From Roseomonas aeriglobus (GTDB lineage Bacteria > Pseudomonadota > Alphaproteobacteria > Sphingomonadales > Sphingomonadaceae): a stretch of DNA of 64,000 bases. The DNA lies in NCBI GenBank assembly GCA_016937575.1, contig JAFHKN010000002.1, forward strand, positions 1,488,001 to 1,552,000, written 5' to 3'. The position numbers were made by a program, and so were the translations under genes. The notes under the pieces were generated by a model. The model ran no database searches, was not told where the DNA came from, and saw nothing but the letters and a program-made list of their open reading frames with translations. Positions 1-9,755 of the stretch are shown here, piece after piece; the first letter of the stretch is position 1, and each line of letters starts with the position of its first letter.

Positions 1-2529
<2,529 letters not shown>

Positions 2530-2533
<4 letters not shown>

Positions 2534-3300
2534 TGGTCAAGACGACGGAAGAACTCGCGATCCAGCGAGAGGCGGGGCGATTGCTCGCAAGCGTTTTCGA
2601 AATGCTCGACCGCGTCGATCTCGCCGGCATGTCGACGCTGGCGGTCAACGATCTGGTCGAGCGCTACATCGTCGACGAACTCCACGCGCGCCCGGCGAGC
2701 AAGGGGCAATACGGCTTCGCCTTCGTCCTGAACGCGTCGATCAACCATGTCGTCTGCCACGGGGTACCGAGCGCGGATGACGTCATCCGACAGGGCGACA
2801 TCGTCAATCTCGACATCACGCTGGAGAAGGGGGGCTTCATCGCCGACTCGAGCAAGACCTATCTGGTCGGCGATGTGGCGCCGGCCGCCCGGCGGTTGGT
2901 AAAGGTCGCGCAGGAGGCGATGTGGAAGGGGATCGGTGCGGTCCGGCCCGGCGCGCGGCTCGGCGACATCGGCTTCGCGATCGAGCGCCACGCGAAGAAG
3001 CATGGCTATTCCGTGGTGCGCGACTTCTGCGGTCACGGGATCGGGCGCGAGATGCACGAGGCGCCGGAGGTTCTGCACTATGGGCGCGCCGGCACCGGGC
3101 AAGTGCTGCGCGAAGGCATGGTCTTCACCGTCGAACCGATGCTCAATCAGGGCACGCGCAAGGTGTCGACGGCGGCGGATGGCTGGACCGTCACGACCGA
3201 CGACGGCAAATTGTCGGCGCAGTTCGAGCATACGGTCGCGGTGACGCGGGACGGGGTCGAGGTGCTGACGCTCCGCCGCGACGAACGGGCCGCTGCCTGA
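2530..3300 (+). CDS. map: Methionine aminopeptidase type I
   Basis: 256-residue MetAP that removes the initiator methionine after deformylation. All five metal ligands are in place: D95 and D106 (in DIVNLDITLEKGG and ADSSKTYLVG), H169 (CGHGIGREMHEAPE), E202 (GMVFTVEPM) and E233 (QFEHTVAVT); H77 lies in CHGVPS. The length matches the E. coli enzyme. Two ATGs (2530, 2533) overlap the mutL stop codon, so translation is probably coupled to mutL. Deformylase and fmt, the partner steps, are encoded elsewhere in the window (54302 and 53614). Confidence 0.97.
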
Positions 3301-3405
3301 CATCGCGGGCTGCCGGAGTATCGCGGCGCGCGAGCCGTGTTCATGCTCCGGAAACCTTTTCCGCCGGCAAAGCATTGAGAGGCCAAACATCGATTGGTCG
3401 CTCAA

Positions 3406-3483
3406 ATGAAACAGATTGTCCCCGTCGTCCTTGCGCTGATCCCGCTAGCCGCCGTCATCGGTGCGTGCGTGACCTGCCCCTGA
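3406..3483 (+). CDS. Possible 25-residue lipoprotein-like peptide
   Basis: A short frame ATG..TGA encodes a 25-residue peptide with a Lys near the start, a hydrophobic stretch (VVLALIPLAAVIGAC) and a lipobox-like IGAC followed by VTCP. It lies between map and the convergent 2OG oxygenase gene. There is no good ribosome binding site, and a peptide this short can arise by chance. It may also be only the 3' untranslated region of map. Reported because it is too small for standard gene finding. Confidence 0.22.
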   Translation: MKQIVPVVLALIPLAAVIGACVTCP

Positions 3484-3487
3484 CGCG

Positions 3488-4585
3488 TCACGCCGCCCGA
3501 TATTCGCCGACGTCCGGCGAGAGAAAGCCGTTGTTGGCGCGCCGGATTTCGGCAGCGGCCTCGTCGTACAGGAACGGCAGCGTCGCATAGCGCCGACCCC
3601 GAACCATCGGCGTGGCTTCGTGCAGGAGCGAGCAGGAGAAGACGATCGCACCGCCCTTCGGAGCGCGATAGGTTCGCCGGCCGAACTCGGGAAACCGCAG
3701 GTCGCCGCCCTCGTAATCGTCGTTGAGGTTGATGGTGACCGCAAACCGGCGATGCGCGGTCCCCTTCGTCGTATTGTCCCGATGCGCGTGGAAATAGCCG
3801 CCGCCATCGGCGTCATAGGCCGCGACGATATAGCGTTCGATCCGCGTCGCCTCGAACTGAAAACTCCGCTTGATTGCCGGGACAAGCCGCTGGCTTATCC
3901 GGGCGGCAAGCGCACTGCGCAGGGCCGGGTCCTCGATATCGGCGTCCCGTCGCCGCTTGAAATCGGCGTTGCTTACCAGCGTCGTCTTGCCGTCGATTTC
4001 CTGCATGAACCCGGACTCGCGCCCGCCGTCGCGATCATAGACCGCGATGAGCGCGCGGCAGAGCTCGTCTTCGAGAAGATTCGGCACGGTCAGGACCGGT
4101 GCCCAGTCCTGCTCCGCCTGCGCCGCCAGCATGTCGAGCACGGAAAACACGATGCCGGCCTGATCCAGCGTCAGTCGCGCTGCGACCTGCAGCGTGCGAT
4201 TGAGCACCAGAATATGCGGCTGATAGGAATCGCTGCCCGGCGCGCAGGCGCCATAGGCCTGGCTGATCGCGCGATCGTAATCGAGGAAATGCCGAATGCC
4301 GGGCAGTCGCTGGGCGATCCGGCGCTGCGCCGCGTCATTCGGATCGCACGTGACTCCGAACAGGCGCGCCTGGACGTCGTCGAACCGGCTGGCTTGCGCG
4401 AGCAAGGTCGCGAGCGCCGCTGCGACTCGCGGTGCCCCGGCGCTTCCCATGAAGAACAGGACGACCGGCGCGCCGGCTGCAGAGCCGAACGCCCAGTCTG
4501 AGCGGCCGTCGAGAATCCGGCCCTTGAACCAGGGCGCGAACTCGCCGCAGTCGAGCGGGCGGGCAGCGTGTATCGGAATCGTCAT
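3488..4585 (-). CDS. Redoxin-like / 2-oxoglutarate-Fe(II) prolyl 4-hydroxylase-type fusion protein
   Basis: 365 residues in two domains. Residues about 15-155 resemble a thioredoxin-fold peroxiredoxin/redoxin (GAPVVLFFMGSAGAP, later QPHILVLNRTLQVAARL), but the place of the peroxidatic cysteine holds GSAGAPR with no Cys. Residues about 165-350 are a P4H-type double-stranded beta-helix: HRD (H268, D270) supplies the first two iron ligands, LLHEATPMVRGRR supplies the distal His (about 322) and an Arg for 2-oxoglutarate. The substrate is unknown; protein prolyl hydroxylation is the family's usual reaction. The ATG at 4585 is preferred over an upstream in-frame TTG at 4591. It is monocistronic and shares a terminator region with rplI. 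Confidence 0.8.
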   Translation of the reverse strand: MTIPIHAARPLDCGEFAPWFKGRILDGRSDWAFGSAAGAPVVLFFMGSAGAPRVAAALATLLAQASRFDDVQARLFGVTCDPNDAAQRRIAQRLPGIRHFLDYDRAISQAYGACAPGSDSYQPHILVLNRTLQVAARLTLDQAGIVFSVLDMLAAQAEQDWAPVLTVPNLLEDELCRALIAVYDRDGGRESGFMQEIDGKTTLVSNADFKRRRDADIEDPALRSALAARISQRLVPAIKRSFQFEATRIERYIVAAYDADGGGYFHAHRDNTTKGTAHRRFAVTINLNDDYEGGDLRFPEFGRRTYRAPKGGAIVFSCSLLHEATPMVRGRRYATLPFLYDEAAAEIRRANNGFLSPDVGEYRAA

Positions 4586-4621
4586 GCACAAGCGGATACC
4601 GCGTCCGAAGACGAAACGAAA

Positions 4622-4651
4622 GAAGCCGCCCGTATCACTACGGGCGGCTTC
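4622..4651 (-). terminator. Rho-independent terminator of the rpsF-rpsR-rplI operon
   Basis: A perfect 13-bp stem (GAAGCCGCCCGTA / TACGGGCGGCTTC) with a 4-base loop, followed on the minus strand by TTTCGTTTCG. It lies 28 bp after the rplI stop codon. Confidence 0.9.
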
Positions 4652-4678
4652 CTCGAACTTGTTCGGATAAGGAGCGTA

Positions 4679-5275
4679 TCAGCCCTGCTGGGCGTCGCCC
4701 TCGTCCGCCTGCACTTCGGCAGTCGCGCCCGGCTCGGCGTTGGGATCGTAATCCTCGGTGAAGCCCGCTTCGTCCTTTTCGAACATCGCGGCCATCACGT
4801 CCACGCCCGATGCCTGCATCTCGGCCTCTTCCGGCGAGCGGGCGACGTTGACCTTGACGGTCACCGACACTTCCGGGTGCAGCTGAACGCGGACTTCCGA
4901 CAGGCCGATCGCCTTGATCGGACGGTCGAGCACGACCTGGCTCTTGTTGACCTTGTGGCCGTCGGCGACCAGCGCCTCGACCAAGTCGCGCACCGCAACC
5001 GAGCCGTACAGCTGGCCGGTGTTCGACGCCTGACGGATCAGCGTGACGGTCGCGTCCTTGAAGGTCGCCGCTTCCTTCTCGGCTTCGCCGCGACGGTTGG
5101 CGTTGTCCGATTCGATCCGCGCACGGTTCGCTTCGAACACCTTCTTGTTGGCTTCGTTGGCGCGCAGCGCCTTCTTGCGTGGCAGCAGGAAGTTGCGGGC
5201 GAACCCGTCCTTCACCTTCACCACGTCGCCGATGGCGCCGAGCTTCTCGACGCGCTCAAGCAGAATGACGTCCAT
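4679..5275 (-). CDS. rplI: 50S ribosomal protein L9
   Basis: 198 residues. The N-terminal RNA-binding domain MDVILLERVEKLGAIGDVV...GFARNFLLPRKKAL is the L9 signature; it is followed by the long central helix and a C-terminal domain. L9 is usually about 150 residues; the extra roughly 45 C-terminal residues here are acidic and low in complexity (ending ADEGDAQQG), an extension I recall from other sphingomonad L9 proteins. It is last in the rpsF-rpsR-rplI operon, 13 bp after rpsR, and is followed by a strong terminator. Confidence 0.98.
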   Translation of the reverse strand: MDVILLERVEKLGAIGDVVKVKDGFARNFLLPRKKALRANEANKKVFEANRARIESDNANRRGEAEKEAATFKDATVTLIRQASNTGQLYGSVAVRDLVEALVADGHKVNKSQVVLDRPIKAIGLSEVRVQLHPEVSVTVKVNVARSPEEAEMQASGVDVMAAMFEKDEAGFTEDYDPNAEPGATAEVQADEGDAQQG

Positions 5276-5288
5276 GACTGCTACTTCC

Positions 5289-5513
5289 TCACTTCACGAT
5301 GTAGGGCAGCAGGCCCAGATGACGCGCGCGCTTGATCGCCGTGGCGAGCTCACGCTGCTTCTTTGCGCTCACGCTAGTGATGCGCGACGGGACGATCTTG
5401 CCACGCTCGGACACGAAGCCCTGGAGCAGACGAACGTCCTTGTAATCGATCCGGGGAGCGTCCTTCGCGGAGAACGGGCAGCTCTTGCGGCGGCGGAAAA
5501 ATGCGCGGGCCAT
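5289..5513 (-). CDS. rpsR: 30S ribosomal protein S18
   Basis: 74 residues, full length. It contains the S18 signature [19 protein letters not shown] and the basic C-terminus [19 protein letters not shown]18 binds S6 on the small-subunit platform; the two genes are adjacent and overlap by one base (TAATG), which suggests coupled translation and matched amounts. Confidence 0.98.
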   Translation of the reverse strand: MARAFFRRRKSCPFSAKDAPRIDYKDVRLLQGFVSERGKIVPSRITSVSAKKQRELATAIKRARHLGLLPYIVK

Positions 5514-5929
5514 TATGCGGCTTCCTCTTCACGGTCACGACGGGGCGCACGATCGGGGCGGTCACCGCCACGCTCGCCGCGGTCGGCACGACGCTCACGG
5601 TCGCGCTCCTGCTTGCGCATCATCACGGTCGGACCCGCTTCATGCTCATCGACCTTTACGGTCATGTAGCGGATGATGTCTTCGTTGATGCCGGCCTGAC
5701 GCTCCAGCTCGGCGACGGTGTCGCCCGGGGCATCGATTTCGAGCATCACATAATGCGCCTTGCGGTTCTTCGCGATGCGATAGGCGAGGCTGCGGAGACC
5801 CCAGGTTTCGGTCTTGACGACCTTGCCACCCTTGTCTTCGACGATCTTGGTCGCGGCTTCCGCCAGCGCGTCCACCTGCGCCTGTGCCAGATCCTGGCGC
5901 GCAAGGAACGTATGCTCGTAAAGAGCCAT
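5513..5929 (-). CDS. rpsF: 30S ribosomal protein S6
   Basis: 138 residues. Residues 1-100 form the S6 fold ([32 protein letters not shown]). The remaining tail is a highly charged Arg/Glu/Asp-rich extension ([17 protein letters not shown]), as in many alphaproteobacterial S6 proteins. It is the first gene of the operon. Its leader of about 80-150 bases is GC-rich; S6:S18 autoregulation through such leaders is known in many bacteria, but I cannot confirm the motif here. Confidence 0.98.
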   Translation of the reverse strand: MALYEHTFLARQDLAQAQVDALAEAATKIVEDKGGKVVKTETWGLRSLAYRIAKNRKAHYVMLEIDAPGDTVAELERQAGINEDIIRYMTVKVDEHEAGPTVMMRKQERDRERRADRGERGGDRPDRAPRRDREEEAA

Positions 5930-6009
5930 GCGTCTTTCTCACTGTTGGCCGATCGCTGACATGGCCCCGTGCCATGCCCCTCCGGCTGTCGTTCACTTCA
6001 AACAGCACA

Positions 6010-6038
6010 GGGGCGGAAGAGACTGGCTCCTCCGCCCC
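6010..6038 (-). terminator. Stem-loop between the RcnB-type gene and rpsF
   Basis: A 12-bp stem with one G-U pair (GGGGCGGAGGAG / CTCTTCCGCCCC on the minus strand) and a 5-base loop, followed by TGTGCTGTTTG. It lies about 50 bp after the stop of the 6086-6466 gene and about 80 bp before rpsF. It may terminate the former or act in the rpsF leader. Confidence 0.55.
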
Positions 6039-6085
6039 GGCTGAGGGGCCCTTAGCGGTTTCCCGTCAAAAGGCAAGCGCGGGCC

Positions 6086-6466
6086 TTAGTTAAATACGCC
6101 GCCCAGCACCGCGCCGATCACGCCGCTGGCAACCGCGATCAAGACCGCATCGTTGCCTGACTGTACCCACTGATAGCCGCGGGGCGGGGCATAAAGGCGG
6201 CGGTTCTGATACTGGCGCCAGTTGTTGATCTGGCGAAAGTTGCGTGCCTCGGCCCGGTTGAACCGTTGGCCCTTGTACCATTTCGCGCGGTAATTGGTAC
6301 GCGCCGGCGTGTTTCGGACGGTCTGCTTCTTCACAACGACCGTGCCGTTGGGCTTGTAGCGGACCGTTTCCTGCGTGTGGCGCGCCTGAGCGGCGGCCGG
6401 AACGGCGGCGACGATCGGGCTGGCGACCATCGTGGTGGCCTGTGCGGCGATCAGGACCTTCTTCAT
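6086..6466 (-). CDS. RcnB-family periplasmic protein
   Basis: 126 residues with a cleavable signal peptide (MKKVLIAAQATTMVASPIV...AAAQA). The C-terminal part (LYAPPRGYQWVQSGNDAVLI followed by a Gly-rich hydrophobic stretch) matches RcnB-family proteins, one member of which helps adjust nickel/cobalt efflux in E. coli. In sphingomonads several RcnB-like proteins occur with no proven metal role, so the function is open. The ATG at 6466 is chosen because of the strong Shine-Dalgarno AAGGAGA at the right distance; the longer open frame upstream is not supported. Confidence 0.85.
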   Translation of the reverse strand: MKKVLIAAQATTMVASPIVAAVPAAAQARHTQETVRYKPNGTVVVKKQTVRNTPARTNYRAKWYKGQRFNRAEARNFRQINNWRQYQNRRLYAPPRGYQWVQSGNDAVLIAVASGVIGAVLGGVFN

Positions 6467-6670
6467 GTCTCGTCTCCTTCGACAAATATCTGCGCCGTGT
6501 CGCGGCGTCGACGTAGAAGATGGGGCCTGACCGTCCCAGGCACGTGTCATGGCTCACGCGATTTGGTCGCGAAGTGTCGCAAAGGGACAATGATGCTGAC
6601 GTTTCGTTCAGCTTGCCCTCCCGCGCGCGCCTGCCTAGTCGGCACGGCATATTGAAATTCGGAGACGATC

Positions 6671-7606
6671 ATGCGCGCGTTCATCTTTCCCGGACAGGGC
6701 AGCCAGGCGGTCGGCATGGGCACCGCGCTCGCCGCGGCCAGTCCGCACGCGCGCGAGGTGTTTCAGGAAGTTGACGACGCGCTCGGCCAGCATCTGTCGA
6801 AGCTGATGGCGGAGGGGCCTGAGGGCGACCTGACGCTGACCGAGAATGCCCAGCCTGCGATCATGGCGAATGCGATCGCGACGCTGCGCGTGCTGGAACG
6901 CGAAGGCGGGATTCGGTTGGCCGACAGGGCGGACTTCGTCGCTGGCCATTCGCTCGGCGAATATACCGCGCTATGTGCGGCGGGTGCGCTCGATCTCGCG
7001 ACGACGGCGCGGCTGCTGAAACTGCGCGGACAGGCGATGCAGGCCGCGGTTCCGGTGGGGCAGGGCGCGATGGCCGCGATCCTGGGCGCCGACCGCGACA
7101 AGGCGCAGGCGATCGCCGACGCTGCGGCCGAAGGCGAAGTCTGCACGGTCGCGAATGACAATGATCCGTCGCAGGTCGTGATCTCGGGCGCGAAGGCCGC
7201 CGTCGAGCGCGCGGTACCGCTGGCAAAGGACATGGGCGCAAAACGCGCGATCCTGCTCCCGGTGTCGGCCCCGTTCCACTGCCCGCTGATGCAACCCGCA
7301 GCGGACGCGATGGCCGAGGCGCTGGCCAAGGTGACTCTGCAGGCGCCGCTGGTTCCCGTCTATACCAATGTCACCGCGGCGCCGGTCGCCGATCCCGCGA
7401 CGATCGTGTCGCTGCTCGTCGAACAGGTCACCGGCATGGTCCACTGGCGCGAATCGGTTTTGGCCATGGTCGCGGGCGGTGTGCACGACTTCGTCGAAAT
7501 CGGCGGCAAGGTGCTGGGCCCGATGGTCAAGCGAACGGCCCCGGACGCGACGGCGACGAGCGTGGTGACGATGGACGACATCGAAGCGCTGCTTAAGGTG
7601 ATTTAA
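6671..7606 (+). CDS. fabD: Malonyl-CoA:ACP transacylase
   Basis: 311 residues. It transfers malonyl groups from CoA to acyl carrier protein. The N-terminus IFPGQGSQAVGMG is typical; the nucleophile is S94 in GHSLGEY; PFHCPLMQP carries the active-site His. A GGAG Shine-Dalgarno precedes the ATG. It is the first gene of the fab cluster; a GxxExxY unit begins only 5 bp after its stop codon. Confidence 0.97.
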   Translation: MRAFIFPGQGSQAVGMGTALAAASPHAREVFQEVDDALGQHLSKLMAEGPEGDLTLTENAQPAIMANAIATLRVLEREGGIRLADRADFVAGHSLGEYTALCAAGALDLATTARLLKLRGQAMQAAVPVGQGAMAAILGADRDKAQAIADAAAEGEVCTVANDNDPSQVVISGAKAAVERAVPLAKDMGAKRAILLPVSAPFHCPLMQPAADAMAEALAKVTLQAPLVPVYTNVTAAPVADPATIVSLLVEQVTGMVHWRESVLAMVAGGVHDFVEIGGKVLGPMVKRTAPDATATSVVTMDDIEALLKVI

Positions 7607-7610
7607 TTTT

Positions 7611-7638
7611 TTCGCGCAGAGGCGCAGAGAACGCAGAG
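7611..7638. repeat. Left inverted repeat of the GxxExxY unit
   Basis: A 28-bp sequence TTCGCGCAGAGGCGCAGAG-AACGCAGAG. It matches the reverse complement of 8029-8056 at 27 of 28 positions. Its inner half also has a loose GCAGAG repetition. Confidence 0.9.
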
Positions 7639-7645
7639 GCTTTCG

Positions 7646-8065
7646 ATGGAAGATATCGATCGGATCACTCGCGATGTGATAGACTCGTCGATCCGTATCC
7701 ATCGGGAATTAGGCCCGGGACTGCTGGAAAACGTCTATGAAACAGTCCTTGCCGCCAAACTGACCTCGCTCGGATATGCGGTCGTCCGCCAGCATCCTGT
7801 TGCGATCGAGTTCGAAGGCTTGAGTTTCGACGCAGCATTCAGGATCGATCTATTCGTCGCAGACCGATTGATCGTCGAAATTAAATCGGTTGAGAGCTTG
7901 TCTAAAGTGCATGCGAAGCAAGTTCTAACGTATCTCAGGCTGTCAAAGCAGCCCGTCGGGCTGCTGATAAACTTCGGGGGCGAGACACTGAAGGAAGGTG
8001 TCCGTCGATTAGTCAACAACTACGTCCCCTCTGCGTCCTCTGCGCCTCTGCGCGAACTAAAATAA
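7646..8065 (+). CDS. GxxExxY protein (PD-(D/E)XK nuclease-like)
   Basis: 139 residues. GLLENVY (25-31) is the GxxExxY motif that names the family. A nuclease-like core is intact: D68, E78 and K80 in RIDLFVADRLIVEIK fit D-x9-E-x-K of the PD-(D/E)XK superfamily. Its biological role is not established. The gene sits in the middle of the fab operon, in the same orientation, and is bounded by 28-bp inverted repeats; the right repeat encodes the last residues (SASSAPLRE). Base composition is visibly more A+T-rich than in fabD and fabG, with codons such as ATA, AAA and TTA that neighbours avoid. This suggests recent arrival as a compact mobile unit. Confidence 0.9.
   Translation: MEDIDRITRDVIDSSIRIHRELGPGLLENVYETVLAAKLTSLGYAVVRQHPVAIEFEGLSFDAAFRIDLFVADRLIVEIKSVESLSKVHAKQVLTYLRLSKQPVGLLINFGGETLKEGVRRLVNNYVPSASSAPLRELK
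8029..8056. repeat. Right inverted repeat of the GxxExxY unit
   Basis: CTCTGCGTCCTCTGCGCC-TCTGCGCGAA. It pairs with the left repeat with one mismatch, and lies within the 3' end of the GxxExxY coding sequence, 20 bp before fabG. Confidence 0.9.
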
Positions 8066-8075
8066 GGAAGGTACG

Positions 8076-8816
8076 ATGTTCGATCTGACAGGCATGACCG
8101 CGCTGGTGACCGGCGCTTCGGGAGGGATTGGATCGTCGATCGCCAAGGCGCTGGCAGCGCAGGGCGCGCGGCTGGCGGTTTCCGGGTCGAATGTCGACAA
8201 GCTCGAGGCGTTTCGTGCCGGGCTGGGCGGCGATCATGTCGCGGTGCCATGTAACCTGTCCGACGCCGCTGCGGTCGACGCGCTGGTCCCGCAGGCAGTC
8301 GAGGCGCTGGGTGGGCGGCTCGACATCCTGATCAACAACGCCGGCGTCACCCGCGACAACCTGGCGATGCGGATGAAGGACGACGAATGGGATCAGGTGA
8401 TCCGCGTCAATCTGGAGGCCGCGTTTCGACTCTGCCGCGCCGCGGCCAAGCCGATGATGAAGGCGCGCTTCGGACGGATCGTGTCGATCACCTCGGTTGT
8501 CGGGGCGACCGGCAATCCGGGCCAGGCGAACTATGCCGCGTCGAAGGCCGGCCTCGTCGGCATGTCGAAGGCACTGGCGCAGGAGCTCGCCAGTCGCGGC
8601 ATCACCGTCAATTGCGTCGCACCGGGTTTCATCCGCTCGGCGATGACCGACGTGCTGCCGGATGCGCAGAAGACCGCGCTGCTCACCAAGATCCCGGCCG
8701 GCGACCTGGGCACGGGCGAGGATATCGGTGCTGCGGTCGTCTATCTGGCGTCGAAGGAGGCGGGCTACGTCACCGGCCAGACGTTGCACGTCAACGGCGG
8801 GATGGCGATGCTGTGA
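8076..8816 (+). CDS. fabG: 3-oxoacyl-[ACP] reductase
   Basis: 246-residue short-chain dehydrogenase. The NADPH loop TGASGGIG, the NNAG motif and the Ser-Tyr-Lys triad (SITSVVG, then NYAASKAG) are present. It reduces the beta-keto group in fatty-acid elongation. Shine-Dalgarno AAGGAAGG lies just upstream, outside the GxxExxY unit. Its stop overlaps a GTG of the next frame. Confidence 0.97.
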   Translation: MFDLTGMTALVTGASGGIGSSIAKALAAQGARLAVSGSNVDKLEAFRAGLGGDHVAVPCNLSDAAAVDALVPQAVEALGGRLDILINNAGVTRDNLAMRMKDDEWDQVIRVNLEAAFRLCRAAAKPMMKARFGRIVSITSVVGATGNPGQANYAASKAGLVGMSKALAQELASRGITVNCVAPGFIRSAMTDVLPDAQKTALLTKIPAGDLGTGEDIGAAVVYLASKEAGYVTGQTLHVNGGMAML

Positions 8817-8818
8817 GC

Positions 8819-9328
8819 ATGGTCCTGACCCTCGCGCTGCTTGCAGCAGCAGAAGATGGCGTGGTCGTTCGCTGCGCTCTGGCAAAAACACCTGCGGCCG
8901 AGAAAATCGCGATGCAGAATGCCACGATCGCTTCCGTCACCCGCGGTACGCCGCCGAGTGCGCAGACCGAGGCGTTGATCGTCAAGCTGCGCCAGCGCGC
9001 TGCCGAGTGCCAGCCCGGAAGCGGCAACGTCGATTCGCGCGCCGGCGAGATCACGGTCGCCAGCCTGGTCGTCGAAACCTTGTCGAACGCATTGCAGGGG
9101 CAGGGTGTCGATGTGCTCGCGATTAACACGAAGCTCACCCGCACCTCGCCGGCGACGCTCGATGCGCTGCTGGCCAAGAAGCGCTCGGCGGAGGTGGGCG
9201 CGATGATGGAGGGCTTGCAGGCTGCTGCCGGGCCTAAGGGCAAGACGGCGACCGTATCGCGGCTGCTGGCCGGCTATGCGTTCAACGCCGCGCGTCTCGG
9301 CAAACTGTTCAAGTCGACCGCGCGGTGA
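8819..9328 (+). CDS. Conserved-position hypothetical protein between fabG and acpP
   Basis: 169 residues from ATG 8819; a GTG at 8813 overlapping the fabG stop is an equally possible start. I do not recognise a family. The N-terminal MVLTLALLAAAEDG could be a short signal sequence, followed by a helical, alanine-rich protein with two cysteines (VRCALAK, AAECQPG) that could form a disulfide if exported. Same strand and tight spacing suggest co-transcription with fabG and acpP, but no function can be inferred. Confidence 0.7.
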   Translation: MVLTLALLAAAEDGVVVRCALAKTPAAEKIAMQNATIASVTRGTPPSAQTEALIVKLRQRAAECQPGSGNVDSRAGEITVASLVVETLSNALQGQGVDVLAINTKLTRTSPATLDALLAKKRSAEVGAMMEGLQAAAGPKGKTATVSRLLAGYAFNAARLGKLFKSTAR

Positions 9329-9406
9329 CACCGCGCCCCTTGCGCGGGCATTGCCTGCGTTCTAGGTGCGTTCAGGAATTTCGAATTTCTACAGAAGGAA
9401 TTGGGT

Positions 9407-9643
9407 ATGAGCGAAACCGCCGACCGCGTGAAGAAGATCGTCGTTGAGCACCTGGGCGTCGAAGCCGACAAGGTGACCGAGGATGCGAGCTTCATCGACG
9501 ATCTGGGCGCGGACAGCCTCGACATCGTCGAGCTGGTGATGGCGTTCGAGGAAGAGTTCGGGGTCGAGATCCCGGACGACGCCGCCGAGAAGATCGCCAC
9601 CGTCAAGGACGCGATCACCTACATCGACGAGCACAAGGGCTGA
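9407..9643 (+). CDS. acpP: Acyl carrier protein
   Basis: 78 residues, very acidic. The 4'-phosphopantetheine attachment serine is S37 in [13 protein letters not shown]. The ATG at 9407 ([12 protein letters not shown]) is chosen; a TTG two codons upstream is less likely. Shine-Dalgarno AAGGA is present. Confidence 0.98.
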   Translation: MSETADRVKKIVVEHLGVEADKVTEDASFIDDLGADSLDIVELVMAFEEEFGVEIPDDAAEKIATVKDAITYIDEHKG

Positions 9644-9651
9644 TCGCCCTT

Positions 9652-9728
9652 GGCGCCGCCCGGCGTTCGGGCGGTGCCACTCGATTTCCAGCGGCTCCCC
9701 GTCCCGGGTCCGGGGCCGGGAGCCGCTG
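9652..9728 (+). terminator. Two consecutive stem-loops between acpP and fabF
   Basis: First hairpin 9652-9678: GGCGCCGCCCG / CGGGCGGTGCC, 11 bp with one G-U, loop GCGTT. Second hairpin 9689-9728: CAGCGGCTCCC / GGGAGCCGCTG, 11 bp perfect, with a GC-rich inner loop. Neither has a proper T tract. They may partly terminate or stabilise the abundant acpP message ahead of fabF. Confidence 0.55.
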
Positions 9729-9755
9729 TACGTTTGAGCTGATACGGAGAGCTGT

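Noticed and set aside
3301..3405. CCGGAG...CTCCGG as the map terminator
   Set aside because: The arms are only 6 bp and about 30 bp apart; not convincing.
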